Source: Clavelina lepadiformis
Lineage: Eukaryota; Chordata; Ascidiacea; Aplousobranchia; Clavelinidae
DNA length: 64,000 bases
Reading direction: 5' to 3'
NCBI RefSeq assembly: GCF_947623445.1
Contig: NC_135240.1
Coordinates: forward strand, 22,258,001 to 22,322,000
In this document: piece after piece, positions 1 through 12,364 of the stretch
Position numbering within the stretch: the stretch's first letter is position 1
Layout: each line of letters opens with the position of its first letter
Translations under genes and position numbers: made by a program
The notes under the pieces: generated by a model
Database searches by the model: none
The model's input: the letters and a program-made list of their open reading frames with translations, nothing else
What the model was told of the DNA's origin: nothing

Positions 1-209
1 GAAACATTACGGTGAAAAAATTGCCCAAAGCAGGTATTTTTCTTTGTGTAAAAACTTCTGGCAAAGAAACGAGATATTCCGGGAATTTTCAGAAACTAGT
101 TATTTCTGGCTGGTTTAACAGAACGGTTGGGTATTGACTTATATGTGTCCAACATCACTTTCATGTTATACTTTATCATCTGCACAATAAAAATAGTGTC
201 AACGATTCT

Positions 210-3094
210 TTAAGAATTAAGATTTTTGCGTTTCAATATCTCACCATGATACCACCATCTAGTGTTCTTGGGGTTGCTACTGCAAGTTCTTATATAAAAC
301 GCATTATCAGGAGGACGTTTCTGCAAGCAAAAAACAAAAGAAAAAATTGAAGGGTTTGTACAAGAAAGTCGGTTTACCTTTAGAAAGATATGGAACCACT
401 GGACTGATGACCATTTTCCAAGAAATAAATACGAAAAGAGTACTGGTGCTCACCTTTTCAGTACAACTACTGAGCATCGACAAGATACTAAGGCAAACAG
501 ATTCCACAGATAATGCTGGACTCCAATCATCTGTTAAGATTGACAGACAAATGTGTCCATTGCTATAAACATGAGGGTGTTCTGGAATATGGTCTCCCAC
601 AAACATAACCTAAAACAAAACTGTGTTTAGAGCGACGTTAATATGGGGGAGGAATATTAAAAACCTTCGACTATTCACAGAAATCCCTTAAATTCTTGTC
701 AACTGTTTGAGTTCAAACTATGGTATGGACCTCAATCAATTTTAATACCAGTGGTATGACTGGGGTAGAGTTGAGCTGCATTTTTTTTTCAACCAAGTGA
801 TTGCAATAAGTGCAACAAAGTTGGTATAACATTGTGTTTATCTGAAAAACTAACATGTTTTAAACAATGTTTGTTGTTCATCAGAGCATAACATCAATAA
901 TGTATGGAAACAGTTGATTTTAAGCATCATGGCGTATAGGAAAAAACAACAAATGTGTCGAATTGATATACTGTACAATAAGTGTGGTACTGTATTTCGG
1001 AGTTCATTAAATTTTGAGGAAGCAACATTTTCAATTGCCTTTTTCTGAAGTATTAATATATACCAGTTATTATTGAGAATCTTTAAACTTTGGATTCGGG
1101 AAAATCTGTAAAACATAAATCGCATTCTTAGTGATCAGTAGGCTCGAAGTCCCAATTTTGAATGTGCTTTATCAAAATGAGAGTTTGTTGTTGTGTTCCT
1201 CAATTCTGACTAAATTTGGTACATAGAACATGAGTTGTACGAAAAGCAACAAGCCTTGAATTTATTATAACTACTCTGATGAATTTTTCATCTTAGAAGA
1301 GTTTTTGTATTAACTTTGCTAAGTGCGTCATTAAAAACACATCAGCTCTGCGAAACCAGGGTGCAGAACCCAATGACATTGCTCCTGCCTGATCGCCATT
1401 GCAACAATTCACGATTCACATAATAAACTTCTGTATTCATTAGGGATGTACCGCGAGGAAGATTATTCGGGTTCATGCGAACCCGAATATCATGAAGGTC
1501 AACACGAACGAATCCCGAATCTAATCGTATTAGAACCAAACAGTAAAATTTCCTCCAAAAGTTGTCAAGTCTTGCTTCTAAAATGACATAATCAATAAAC
1601 AAATCGATTTCTTTCACAAAATAGTGTTTACAAAAATGATCGAAAAAGCAAAATCGTTAGGAAAACGACCTTCATTGTAAGTACTGCTGACTCTAGTTTA
1701 GCATTGTCGGGAAACTAGATCATCATTTTTTACGAAAATCAGTAAATTTATAAGTAATATTGTGTTTGGGTTCGCCATTGTTGGTATTCGTGTTCGGCCG
1801 AATCTTGCATAAAGGCGATATTCGGCGAATCTATTTGCGTTTGGGTTCGTATCGGCCCATCCCTAGTATTCATCAGCAGTTCCTTATATTTGATGACTGT
1901 GGTGTTTGAGATGTTTTTGAAGATAAAAAAAAACTTTTTCACACCTCTATGCTTTGCCTTTGGTAATAGCATCATAGAGGCTGCATGACCTCAAAATAAC
2001 GATAATGACAGTCCGGCAGTGCTAGAACAATTGTTTTTCCCTAGATGGAGTTTAAATACAGCTAAAAATAAACCAAAATTCTACGTTATAGTTTCTTTAA
2101 AAGTTCATTACTTTTTATACAACCCTCGCACATTAAATAGTGCAAAAAATGTTTTTATGCAATGTTATTGGGTGGTAAAGAGAAAGTTTGTGCTGAAATA
2201 TAAATATATAATTATTATTATAGGCCTACCTGCGGTGATTCAAATGGATAGCGATCTCCAAATTTAAACAACAATTTAAATTGCTCCCCTGCAAATAAAG
2301 TACCCTGTGCACCATGTACTTCAACTAAAAATTCTTTCGTAGTTTGCATTGTTTCAGTAACTAATCTTGTTCCAGGTGGTGGAGAGGTTGTCATTGTTAG
2401 GATTTCTTTCTGAATACGTTTCTAAAACATATCAATGCAAACGGTATAAAAAACATTAAAACCAGTTTTGGCAGGTCAAGTAAAAAATACATGCCTATGT
2501 AATGGCCTCAAAGAGACTAAGTTACGACCTAACAACCTTTCAATACTTATTGCCAATGTGGGCAGGTGCTTCTTTTCTACAGATCTAGATATGATGAGCT
2601 TATAAACCTATAAATCCAACCACAGATTTGCAGATATCTTTGGTGTGTAACCACAAACTTACACACGCAGACCTGCAAAGGCCTACTGTTGCCACACTGA
2701 CTGATTGTTATGATATAGATACTGATACAAAAGCCCTCAAAAATCAAGATGTAACCGTTACTTGGATTTTGCTATTTTAATTTTATTGTTAGATACTCAA
2801 GTCTTGAAGTAGTAGATGGTTTAAGCCAATAACATTGAATAATAACATGTCCTGAAAGTTTGTAAGTGGTTGTCAGTCAGTGGAATCAGAAAATGTTTTA
2901 AGCTTTACATGTCAGAAAGTCTTTGTATTTTTGATCTACTGTGTAATTGGTCAATTTTCCAACTGGAGAGGTGTGTGTCTTGGTTAAGCAACCCTGCATA
3001 GTCTGCTATAACATCCAAATTAGAGAAACTGCACAACAAATCTATTACAATAAAGGATGTACAGTCTTGCGGTTCTTACCTGAGAAAAAGCCAT
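210..3094 (-). CDS. UBE2W: Ubiquitin-conjugating enzyme E2 W
   Basis: This is a four-exon E2 enzyme of 157 residues, coding exons 3080-3094, 2230-2421, 454-609 and 210-320, all with GT-AG borders and matching phases. UBE2W is known to attach ubiquitin to the N-terminal amino group of substrates rather than to lysine. Visible landmarks are the starting peptide MAFSQ, the UBC core start KRIQKEIL, the PPPG turn, the [13 protein letters not shown] strand, and the active-site stretch [10 protein letters not shown] with its catalytic cysteine. The C-terminal RPPDN and WWYH motifs are hallmarks of UBE2W as opposed to other E2s. Human UBE2W is about 151 residues, so the length fits. The tail after WWYH ([11 protein letters not shown]) differs from the vertebrate ending. 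Intron 2 (610-2229) carries a hAT element at 1441-1865; otherwise I see nothing in the introns. Confidence 0.95.
1441..1865. mobile_element. hAT-type MITE, TAGGGATG family, copy 1
   Basis: This is a 425-base element inside UBE2W intron 2. It begins TAGGGATG and ends CATCCCTA, and is flanked on both sides by the exact 8-bp duplication GTATTCAT (1433-1440 and 1866-1873). The inner part is rich in paired GGGTTCG/CGAACCC motifs. It has no transposase, so it is non-autonomous. A second copy in the same orientation lies at 48858-49243. Confidence 0.88.
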
Positions 3095-4013
3095 GATGTG
3101 TTCAAGTTTAAATTCACAGTGGTCAAAGAATTTCACATTTACATAAAACAGTCCTCAGTTGGTTTGATTGTGGAGGAGCAAGATTATAAGACAAATTTTA
3201 GTAGTGTTTGATATTGCAACAGTGAAGCTCTTACATCAGTGAATCTTATAGTTACAAGTATTCATGTTACTTTTAAAAATATATATATATTTAAGCTATC
3301 TGGTTACACCCTATTTCTGTAAATGGTAAGTCTATATTTTCAATAACGGCGCAATCCTGTATGATGGTAACTTTTTTGATTGGTTATAATTACATTACAA
3401 TAGAAGTGGTACAACATGATAATTGTTCTTGGACTGAGGGGAGTCTTTGTGGTCATCGCTCAAGCCCCAGTTACTGATGTGCAGAAGCACTGATCTAGAT
3501 TTTGTGCACACTTTTTGTGTTTTACATCGTGTTGTCCGAATTTAGAGCTATTTACCAGGCAGCTAGGTTCACTGAACAGGAGCAAATATAGTTGACGGTA
3601 TACCCAAGGGCATCGCATTGATAGTGCAACTGTAAATCATTCTAAAATCATCACATCACTTTGAATTTTAAATTGCATGTTATTTAGGAAACACTCCCTG
3701 GGTCCAGTTTACAAGTGCACAACCACAGGATACTTTTGTATACTAGACCCCAGTTACTCAAATTGTGACGTCATCTAGTTATGCACATTCCCCACAATCC
3801 ATCAATCCTACGTGTTTTTACTTCAAATGTTCTGTAAAACCGAAAACAAGCAGTTTTTTACGAAAATTGTTACTTGATTCTGTAAAGAGAGCCCTGTGCT
3901 AGGCCCAAGGCTGCTGGTCTGCTTGTTGATCAGTAATTATCAGAGGTGGCTGTTCTACGCTATTATAGTGCCGAATTACCTGTACTATACGGTTGATATA
4001 TAGCCTACTGTAG
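3095..4013. other. UBE2W 5' flank, no gene seen
   Basis: This AT-rich stretch lies upstream of the UBE2W start codon. It presumably includes the promoter, but I see no convincing core element. It contains a short dispersed repeat at 3708-3780 and an (AT)n tract near 3283-3292. Confidence 0.5.
3708..3780 (+). repeat. Dispersed repeat, copy 1
   Basis: About 70 bases from ACAAGTGCACAACCACAGG onward match the reverse complement of 49766-49835 at roughly 88 per cent by eye. No ends or target duplication could be fixed, so this is probably a fragment of a longer interspersed element. Confidence 0.6.
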
Positions 4014-4426
4014 CCTACTTCCAGGGCTCTCACAAATGCAAACCAAAAAATCCCTAGATGGCATGAAAAATCCCTAAACCATAATTAGCGCGTTATACTA
4101 TTATTTTATCACTAGGGCGATTATTTTTTTACCTAAAAATTGAAAATTTTGACATTAAAAACCTTTTTTTTGACAAATTTTGACGTATGAAGAACTCAAG
4201 TACAGTAGTTAAATTACGCATTATTGTACAAAAAGTTAAAATTTATTGTAGTAAAGAAGGTCAAAAATCTGAACACAGACCTAGCCTATTCTGAAAAGGG
4301 AAATGAGCTAATTACAAATCACTGCCAAAAAAACTGCAACAAAAACTGTTGTACAATGTAAAATGACAAGTTCACAAATACAGTAACTGCATTGTGTAGT
4401 CTATAGGTCTAGCCTACTATTGTCCA

Positions 4427-4786
4427 TTATGTCCAGCTACTCATTTCAGCAGCAATGTGTTCATGTACTTCAGTATCAGTGGCATTGCTTTTAACACTTT
4501 TCACCATTTTCAACATGTCAGGATGGTCTTTTACATACAGTTTGTCAGCAGGTATATCAAGGGACTTCATTCCCTGTTGTGTATGCAACAATCCAATTAA
4601 GCTTTCTCGCTTCATACAATTTCTGTGGTCTGTTTTTATCTCTTTCAAAGTGCTGAATAGTCTTTCAGCGGGGGCATTGCCAAAGGGTAGTGACAACAAG
4701 CAAACAACAACATTACGCAGATTTTTGTATTTTAATTCTCCAATCACTGATTTTTGAGAATCAATCAACAAATCATGCAGAAACAC
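4427..4786 (-). pseudogene. hAT transposase C-terminal dimerisation domain (remnant)
   Basis: About 119 codons remain open and end at a stop at 4427. The segment LPFGNAPAERLFSTLKEIKT, followed by a conserved RESLIGLL-type helix, is the C-terminal dimerisation region of hAT transposases (the LP-x-NAxxERxFS signature). The BED finger and most of the RNase-H-like catalytic domain are absent from the surrounding element, so this cannot be a working transposase. There is no plausible host start codon or splice context. Confidence 0.85.
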
Positions 4787-5041
4787 TCCAGGTTTTAAAT
4801 AGGCTAAGCAGTTTCAATTACTCTTTAAAATTTCAAATAAACTTCTAAATGAACAGAAACAAGTAGACTAGGGTACAAGAATATTTCCCAACACTTTTAA
4901 CGCCGATTTAAATAAAACAATTTCTTTTAATATTGCTACTCTCGCGATATTATGGATTGATCTAAGTCGATAAGACGTTCGGCAAAATCACTTCTATTTT
5001 AGACAGCCATGAACATGAACGTAATCCTCTACAGTCTACAC

Positions 5042-5284
5042 CAATGTTCCCTCTAATTTTTCACGAATCTGAGCAAATACACTAACTCCCTGAGCGGTCC
5101 CTTGGACCACTGTGAGCAACATCAGACGTGCGTAGTGTGGCCATTATTTTGCGTTTATTTTATTTTCAATTCAGGTTGGATTTTTTTCTTGTGCGCAGGC
5201 GCAGCACAGATTTTCTGTGCGTGAAGACCGTGTCAGTAGTGCGCATTTGCGCCTGCGTACGCGCGCAGCTTAGAGGGAACATTG
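5042..5284. mobile_element. Nested MITE (CAATGTTCCCTCTAA ends)
   Basis: This is a 243-base element inside the larger hAT copy. Its ends are perfect 15-base inverted repeats, CAATGTTCCCTCTAA and TTAGAGGGAACATTG. The flanking 8-mers (GTCTACAC and CTGTACAC) match at 6 of 8 positions, consistent with an aged hAT duplication. The interior near the right end is rich in GCGC steps. It must have inserted after the host element. Confidence 0.8.
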
Positions 5285-5702
5285 CTGTACACTCTAATCA
5301 CAATGCAGAATGCACACCAAGGATTCCTTGGCAAGGAAGCACATGGCGGAAGCATGACTAGTCTTAATAAGTACTTTATACGTATCAACAATTTCAAAAA
5401 TCCCCAAAAAATCCCTAAATCATCAAAATCCCTAAACTTGTCCCTAAAAGGGGCTAAAAGTTCCAATTTGGAACTAAATCCCTAAAAGTGAGAGCGCTGC
5501 CTACTTCTCGAAAACTCAGTGACTTTTTCACCCAAGCGGGAGCGTAGGAACAAAGTAAAAGACGGAAGTCGTGCGGGTTTTTAAGGATTCCATTGAACAA
5601 GTAAAAAACGTTTACCATTAATTTGGTAAATAGTTAAATAATTTTTTTTCTAGCTATCGACCAGCAGCCATCACATTCACTAGGAGATCCATCGTTTATT
5701 AA

Positions 5703-6195
5703 CATAGGTGGGCAGTACCGCGGTACTTTTTCGGTAACAATACCGGTACTGTCGGCATTTTTGAAAAAAATTACCGAATCTCTGTACCGAATAACTTTTT
5801 TCAAGAAATTTCACACGGTCCCGGTAACTCGGTACTTTTCACGGGATAATTTTAAAATTTTACGAAGTATGTTTTCAAAAAATACGTTTTAATTAATTCT
5901 CGATACCAATTTTAGCATCTATTGATTTTTTTAATCTAGAAAGGTCAAGTAAAATTGCAAGCGATTAATGTCACATACGTTTTGGACTGGAGTAACCTTT
6001 ACCGGGGGCGTAATTGCGGCAAACATTGCATTTGCAGCAGCATCTTTTACACAAAAAGTACCGAGTGTCGACAAAGTAGGCCTACTGAACTACTTTTTAA
6101 AAATAGTACCAAATACCGGAACCGTAGGTACATTTTTTGCCAAGTGCCGGTACCGTTACCGACGATACTTTCGAAGTACCGAATGCCCACCTCTG
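5703..6195. mobile_element. hAT-type MITE, GGTGGGCA/GTACCG family, copy 1
   Basis: This is a 493-base element beginning CATAGGTGGGCAGTACCG and ending GAATGCCCACCTCTG. The flanking octamers TTTATTAA (5695-5702) and GTTATTAA (6196-6203) match at 7 of 8. CAGAGGTGGGCA is a common hAT terminus. The interior is dense in GTACCG/CGGTAC motifs. Open frames across it are repeat shadows, not genes. Confidence 0.88.
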
Positions 6196-6539
6196 GTTAT
6201 TAAGCTATATCAACAAACTTGTTTACAGTCGTTTTCTACACAGTGACAAATAAGCTACGGAAATTTTCCTACTATGACGTTCATGAACTTTACATCGGCC
6301 GGTGGTCTATTGGCGGAAAAATTCATTTCAATACTTACACAATTAGTAATTCCGTTAATCGAAGTCCGTCTGTAAGTATGGTTGAGTTGTCTGGAGATAT
6401 ATTTACCAAGTCCTTTATTCCATTGGGTGGGCCGGGGAAGCGTTGAGGCATGTGGCAACAGGCATAGAGTAAGTTAATGTTTTTGTATTGAAATCTCCCA
6501 TTTAGGAAATGTGTAAAGCCATTGTGGGTAGGGGACAAC

Positions 6540-6692
6540 CAGAAGTGGGCAGTTAGTACTTTGAAAGTAACGTTGATAACGGTACCGGTACTTGGCAACA
6601 AATGTACCAACGGTTCCTGGATTCGGTACATTTCAAAAAGGTAATTCTATACTTTGTCGGTAGCCTACTCTGTAGGCTACTGCCCATGTCTG
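6540..6692. mobile_element. hAT-type MITE, GGTGGGCA family, deleted copy 2
   Basis: This short relative starts CAGAAGTGGGCAG, runs through the same GTACCGGTACTTGGCAA interior, and ends near GCCCATGTCTG. It is about 150 bases, so most of the interior is gone. The flanking octamers do not match well. The rest of 6204-7193 shows no gene. Confidence 0.65.
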
Positions 6693-7193
6693 GGCCGAAA
6701 GAAACTCAGACAGTGGTGTAGACGTAGGCTAAAGACACAATTAACATCTATTCTAGAGCGTTGGCAGGGGAATGTACTCACTTTTTAAGACGTAGAGGGT
6801 AATTTGCTCGACGTCAGTTGATTTATAAGGTCGGGAGGTTGTCGGTCGATGAACCGTCGTCACTTATTCGAATGTCATTTGTTGGTGAGACAACATTTTC
6901 ACACTTCCAAGAGGCACTTTTAGTATGGTAATGTTTCAATATTATTGCACTTCTAGCCGAATTCTGTGCGCGTTCTTTTCTTTTTTAGCCGTTTTGTGCG
7001 CTTTCTATATCAAGGACGCCTGATAATCAAGCAAACACTTGCTTGTGAGTGCGTTAAACTGTCTGTGGTGCTGTGATCTGATCTGATCACTACCCTGTGC
7101 CAGTACCAAGTCGCGTGAAATTTTATTATCAGTAGGCCCAATAGATAAACGTAAAATAAATCAGATCTAAAGGCTATTTCTTTTTTCTTCTAT

Positions 7194-10100
7194 TTACATT
7201 GTAAATACATCAGTGATATTGGGAACAGCAAACAAAGTGGCAAGAGTCGCAACCAATACAAAGACACTGAAAAACCACAGCAACATCTTATCCAGCACTC
7301 GCGACGCAAAATGCCATTCTTGAAGAATCCGATCGTTTATCTTGTCTTGTTCAATGTTTTGAATCAGCGTTTGAAGATCTTGAATAATTTTCTCTAAAAC
7401 TGATTGGTCCACAAATGGGTAGTCTAACAATCAGTATAAAAATAACGTATGTTTATTAATTTTAAGTAGGCTAACCTATAGCAGGACTGCAAAAAGTGTG
7501 GCCCCCGCAAAAAGATTTTGTGGTCATCGACTAATCTAACAATTAATTCTATATGGTAGATGTAAATAAATCTTTAAATGCACAGGAAAAGCTTTTTTGT
7601 TAACGTATTAAGTAACTTATTACATGCCGCAACTCGTAACACAAAGTTAATTATAACTTAGCCTACGACTTTAAACTAAGGATTTTAGCCAGAAGTTTTT
7701 TTGGACTACAATTTCCAGAATAAAATTGTTTGCGGTACGCCAAGGCTCAAGAATATTCTAACATGGCTCATATATTACTCTTGAATACTTTATAGGTATA
7801 GCTCCAACCTAAACCATGAACTCAGCTAGGCAAAAGTTTATCTTGTTGCAATTTACTCCGCGATATAAGGCCCCAATTTTCTCATATTAGACAAATAGGC
7901 TACTATACCATCTTAAAGTGTGAGTTTAGGCTACTAGTGTACTTTAGATTGTCCACTAGACTACTTCACTTTATGTTAGCCCAAAAATCGCAGTGCTTAC
8001 AAAAGCATGTTGAAAAATTATGATCACAACTTCTATAACTTAGTCATTGATGAATATGTCTTCTGTTGTTGCGATTACGATGTTTATTTTTAACTTATAT
8101 AGTCTAGCCTTCGTTATGCCATGGCCAAACTTAAACTTTTAAAATTCTGTTGGGTTTGAAATTAGTTTAAAAAGTACAATAAAAGACAGCTTACCACTAG
8201 AATTTTCTCTTCTCCATTTCTCTTCATGTCCAAAACTTTGAAAATAGATGTTTAAGTTTTTATATAGAATATGAATATAAAACTGTGTACATATGGTCAA
8301 GATTAGAGGTTTAGATAGGCCTAATAAGACTGAAAATATTGCATGCATTTTAAAGATAGGCCTACGTATTTTCGAAGGTAGTTTATGTACCGTATAAAGA
8401 ATAAATTTGATATTATATAAAACCTAGCACCAAAATCTACTTTGGTAATAATGTCGATGTTGACGATTTCAAACTTTTCTTCAACCGACAGTCGACCAGG
8501 ACAAAATTATCAACAACTTCTCTTGTTAAATGCTGTTAAAACGATGCATAATATTTATAGCTTTCAGTTGGAACCGTGGAATAAACAAGTGCTAAAAGAT
8601 AGTTTTCTAAAATGCACCTCTACAGATCTCTTTGACTTGATCTTCTTGTCAGATTTTAGTAATGTTTCAATCGAAACTTCAGCTTGATTTCTTTGTGGGA
8701 CTGAACATCGCCAGCTTGTAGCAACACCTACAGACATATAGGCTACACCATGCAACAAAGTACATAAACAAGAACAGTTAGGCCTATCCCTCTGCAAGGT
8801 CGATATTAAGAATCTTATATGGCTTGAATAAAAAACCGCCAAACCTTTTGAAGGACTTGGTTGTTTCAAGCTACTCGCTTTGCTGACAGTTTTACTCTTT
8901 TTTAACCTAAATGTTTTCGGTGAATACGGTTTCATCCGCATCCACTTGGGCGCAGTATAAAGCAAGAACTTTTTTAGCTGAACAAAATATAACAAAAAAT
9001 AATATTACATTAACGCACTACCGAAAAATGTGACAAAACACGTTGTCATTCACGACAATACAAAAAACAACGCATGTCCACGTCGATGAATACAAGGTGT
9101 TTTTGTAAAAACCGTTTTATTAACATTGTCTTAACAGCGTTTTTAGTGAGCAGAGTTTCAGTAAAAGTTTGTCAAACGCGTTTTCCAAAAACATATTGAA
9201 GTCATGTTCTTGGACGAAAGCGTGAAAAAGTGTTGTTACAAACAAAAATGCAAAGAGAAAATACTTTAATGACATGTGTTGTTCATAGGCTAAACGCTTC
9301 AAAGACACTTTTAAAACACCAAATATCGCTAAAAGTGTGGTGAAAATGGACAGTGCATACATTCTTATATAGCGTTTAACTAAATTTGTATCTGAATACT
9401 TAAACTTTAGAGTGTAAATTCATGGATGCAAAACATAAAGCCTATACAACAAATACAAATTTTACTCACAGCGGGAGACATCCTTCCATCGATTTCGGGA
9501 GATGTGTAATGAAATGAGAGAACCAAAACCGTTCCCGCCACCGATGCGCAAACCGCTATGAGACTGCATGCAAAATATTTACCTTTGCAAAACAGCAAAC
9601 AATCAAGTTATGGTCTGATAAACGTTTTAATTAAATTATTAGGTTGATACATATCTTCACAGACATACCATAGGTTACAAAGCATATATTTAAGAATTAT
9701 CTTCAGAAAATAAATAGCTTTTTATAAGTTATTTTTGAGCACATTAAAACAAAATGTATAACAAACAGTTACTTATCAGTGGCATGGCGTCCGATGTAGG
9801 TGGCATCGTTTCCATTATTAACAACATAAAAACAATTTGTGCAAGCAGGACTGTTATCGCTGCGAAAACAGAAAAAAATGTTAATACAAAGATGTAGCAC
9901 TATAAGGCCTGCAGCCCATGAATATTTACATAATTTTCATCTTTCATCAATTGTCATAATTCATTTTCGTTTTGTTTAAAACTCACACAATATTTTTACC
10001 AAGCGTTATTTTTTCGGCAGCTGCTGCAGGCAGGAAGAAGGTGATCAGAGTCAAAACTGAATTGAGAATGCACGGCAAAATTAAATTCATAACAAAGAAC

Positions 10101-12364
10101 ATTGTGCGGCGTCGCATAACCAACGTAAAGGACACATCCACATATTTTTCAGGGCAGCACTTGTATCTAAACCATTGCGAAAAGAAAACAAATATACGAT
10201 TCTGACTTAAACTAATATGTACAATTAACAAAATATCCATGTAGCTTGAAATAAATGACATCTTACACGACTGGAGGGTTATTTCATGATTCATCTGTAT
10301 ATAAGGCGTACTTGAGTGACTTTCGTTGCGCAGTAACGTTTGTGAGTTTCCATTCACCGCTCTCCGTGTATTCAGTAATGTCAACACCATCACTTCTTTT
10401 CCAGTTTTCGATGTCAAAGTCGTCAGCTTGATTTGACTGCAACTGGAGATCAACCTATATGAAGAGAGAGAGCGATAGAGTTTGTGTGTGTGTGTGTGTG
10501 TGAGGTAGAGAGAGAGAGAAGAAAATGTATCGAGAGACTTATTATAGCCTATATAAACCAAAAAGAGGACGTCAATACATAAATTCGTCATATAGATTTA
10601 CAATACAGAAACAGAATTATTTGAAATCATCCTAAATTATTTTCCATTGTAAGACAAAAATTGCAAAGTGATTGAAGATTCCTTGTCGACATACTGTATT
10701 ATGATTAGGCGTTCTAGTTATCTAGTACCCTGTGATAGTGTTTAAAATAGGCTTATAAATTTATTATTATTAAAATGAAACGCCCTGTTCCTTTTTGCCT
10801 CGTGGTCATTTTGCTCCACCTTTCCCTATAAGTTTACTAATTAAGTTATAATATTTGAAAAATTATTTTTTCATAACAGATAAAATTGCTTTGCAGTAGC
10901 AAAATGTTGTAATCAGCACAGCGAGTGTAGAAACAGAAACATTTAAATATTAGGTTAATCTCGTGTCGTTCTGAATTTCCTTCTCTTACTGATATATAGC
11001 TCTGGTGACTATACAGTACATCCATTTTGGAGGTCATTGTACTTCGAAAACAAAGCTACCTTTTCCCATTAGTTATCGCCAATAGTGATTCCATTTTGAT
11101 TCTCTTCATTTTTCTTTGAAGAGGGGAAAGAGGCATAGTCCAAAATATGTTAGTTGTTTCGTTTAGTAATAAATATATCTATTTCTGCACTCGTTGTGCT
11201 CACTACAACATTTTGATATAATAATAATTATAATTATAACTATCTGTACTATGGAATTTTGTAAAAGTTCATTTCTTTTTGATGATTTTATTTTATTTTG
11301 ATACCTGGTTTCCGTTGTAAGACCAAATACCAAATTTCAGCTTGCATTTTTGCTCATCAAACGGAAAATTACTGACATCAATCTTACATGTAGATTTGAA
11401 GATTCCTGACACATATACAACGCTTCATTAATTTCGTTTTACAGCATAGCCTAGTTTATACTGCATTTGCACTTTAATGATCAAAAATTCCGGTAAACCA
11501 AAGTTTAGCTTGTGTTATGAAACAGGTCTTATTTCCGGTAAAAGCTATATTGAAAAGATAACATTAGTTTATTTTAACACAAATATTTATTACTGCTTTA
11601 CTGCTAATGCAAATTACATACCTGGCGGTACGTACAAACAGTCCCCAGTAGAATCCACTACAACATGCGTGTGGGTAGTTGGATCAAACTTCGCGTCGGC
11701 GCTGTTGTAGAGTAAGATATCTGGAGTCCATATCCTGCATGTATAAAATGGCATTATTAGAACTTCATTATATGGGTGAGAGGAACCCTTCGCGTGTTTG
11801 CAATCAACAATAGTTTTCATTTTTCTTTTACTGGTCATGTGGAATCCTTGTCTTTGTGATATTCCCGTAAACCTCCTTATTCCATTTCCAAAGATAGTTG
11901 TTCCATTTTAAGTCTAACCACGCATTTGTAGTTAGAATTTGGTTCCGTTCATCCTTTTAGACGTTATAAAATAAATAATCAGAAGAAATCAACTGGATAA
12001 AACTAATAACAAATTAATAAACAAGCAAAAGATTTTTAAGTTGTGAAGTTTTACTCACCACGTCTATGATCTGTTGCAAGGTAAACTTAATCTTCACGAT
12101 TAATGGTTGATTGTGGTCCACTACCGGTCTTTCAAGAATGGAGCAATTGCTTAATTTGTCGCTTATCAACTTCTGTTCGACAGGATCACTTTTTCCTAAA
12201 ATTACAAACATTAGTGATACTGTGAATATTATCATAATGTGTGCCTGCATTACAAACTTACTTCTTTCTTTGGTTTAACATAATTTCTGTTTTCCTGACT
12301 TACCAGTTAAAATTCCAGTTTGGAATACTATTCCCACAATAACAATACACACCAAGTTTTTCAT
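7194..12364 (-). CDS. Nicotinic acetylcholine receptor alpha subunit, alpha7-like
   Basis: This is a cys-loop ligand-gated cation channel subunit of about 534 residues. Coding exons, 5' to 3', are 12304-12364, 12059-12195, 11832-11953, 11622-11734, 11305-11405, 10312-10454, 10000-10166, 9773-9859, 9470-9582, 8845-8977, 8618-8727, 8486-8532, 8195-8235 and 7194-7423. Phases close throughout, but the three exons 8195-8727 in the M3-M4 loop are tentative. Visible features are a signal peptide, [17 protein letters not shown], a cys-loop [15 protein letters not shown], vicinal cysteines in YKCCPE (the mark of acetylcholine-binding alpha subunits), M1 after MRRRTMFF, M2 starting EKITLAITVLL with the -1' glutamate typical of cation channels, M3, and M4 after [15 protein letters not shown]. 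The [11 protein letters not shown] and WSYNG segments resemble alpha7. The M1-M2 linker is PAAAAEK instead of the vertebrate PADSGEK. Confidence 0.93.
10461..10522. repeat. Compound microsatellite (GA)n-(TG)n-(GA)n
   Basis: GA-rich sequence, about ten TG units, then another GA run. It lies immediately upstream (in gene sense) of the nicotinic receptor exon at 10312-10454, within the intron. Confidence 0.9.

Larger units (their letters stand above)
4022..5499 (-). mobile_element. hAT DNA transposon with 8-bp target duplication
   Basis: This is a 1478-base element starting CAGGGCTCTCAC and ending GTGAGAGCGCTG. The terminal inverted repeats are nearly identical over 12 bases, and the exact 8-bp duplication CCTACTTC flanks it (4014-4021 and 5500-5507). 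An 8-bp duplication with CAG-type ends is diagnostic of the hAT superfamily. Subterminal copies of the motif AAATCCCTAAA occur at both ends and may be transposase-binding sites. It encodes only the C-terminal part of a transposase on the minus strand (4427-4786). A second element (5042-5284) is nested inside, so it is an internally deleted, non-autonomous copy. Confidence 0.92.

Noticed and set aside
5955-6446. Several open frames on both strands at 5.95-6.63 kb
   Set aside because: They translate the GTACCG-rich MITE and its flanks, and the same frames recur in the copy at 21.9-22.2 kb.
8564-8995. A single 143-codon frame on the minus strand
   Set aside because: Only its two ends look like coding exons of the nicotinic receptor M3-M4 loop; the middle is an intron read through by chance.
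9120-9362. Hydrophobic minus-strand frame between receptor exons 9 and 10
   Set aside because: It resembles membrane sequence by composition only; the flanking exons join in phase without it.
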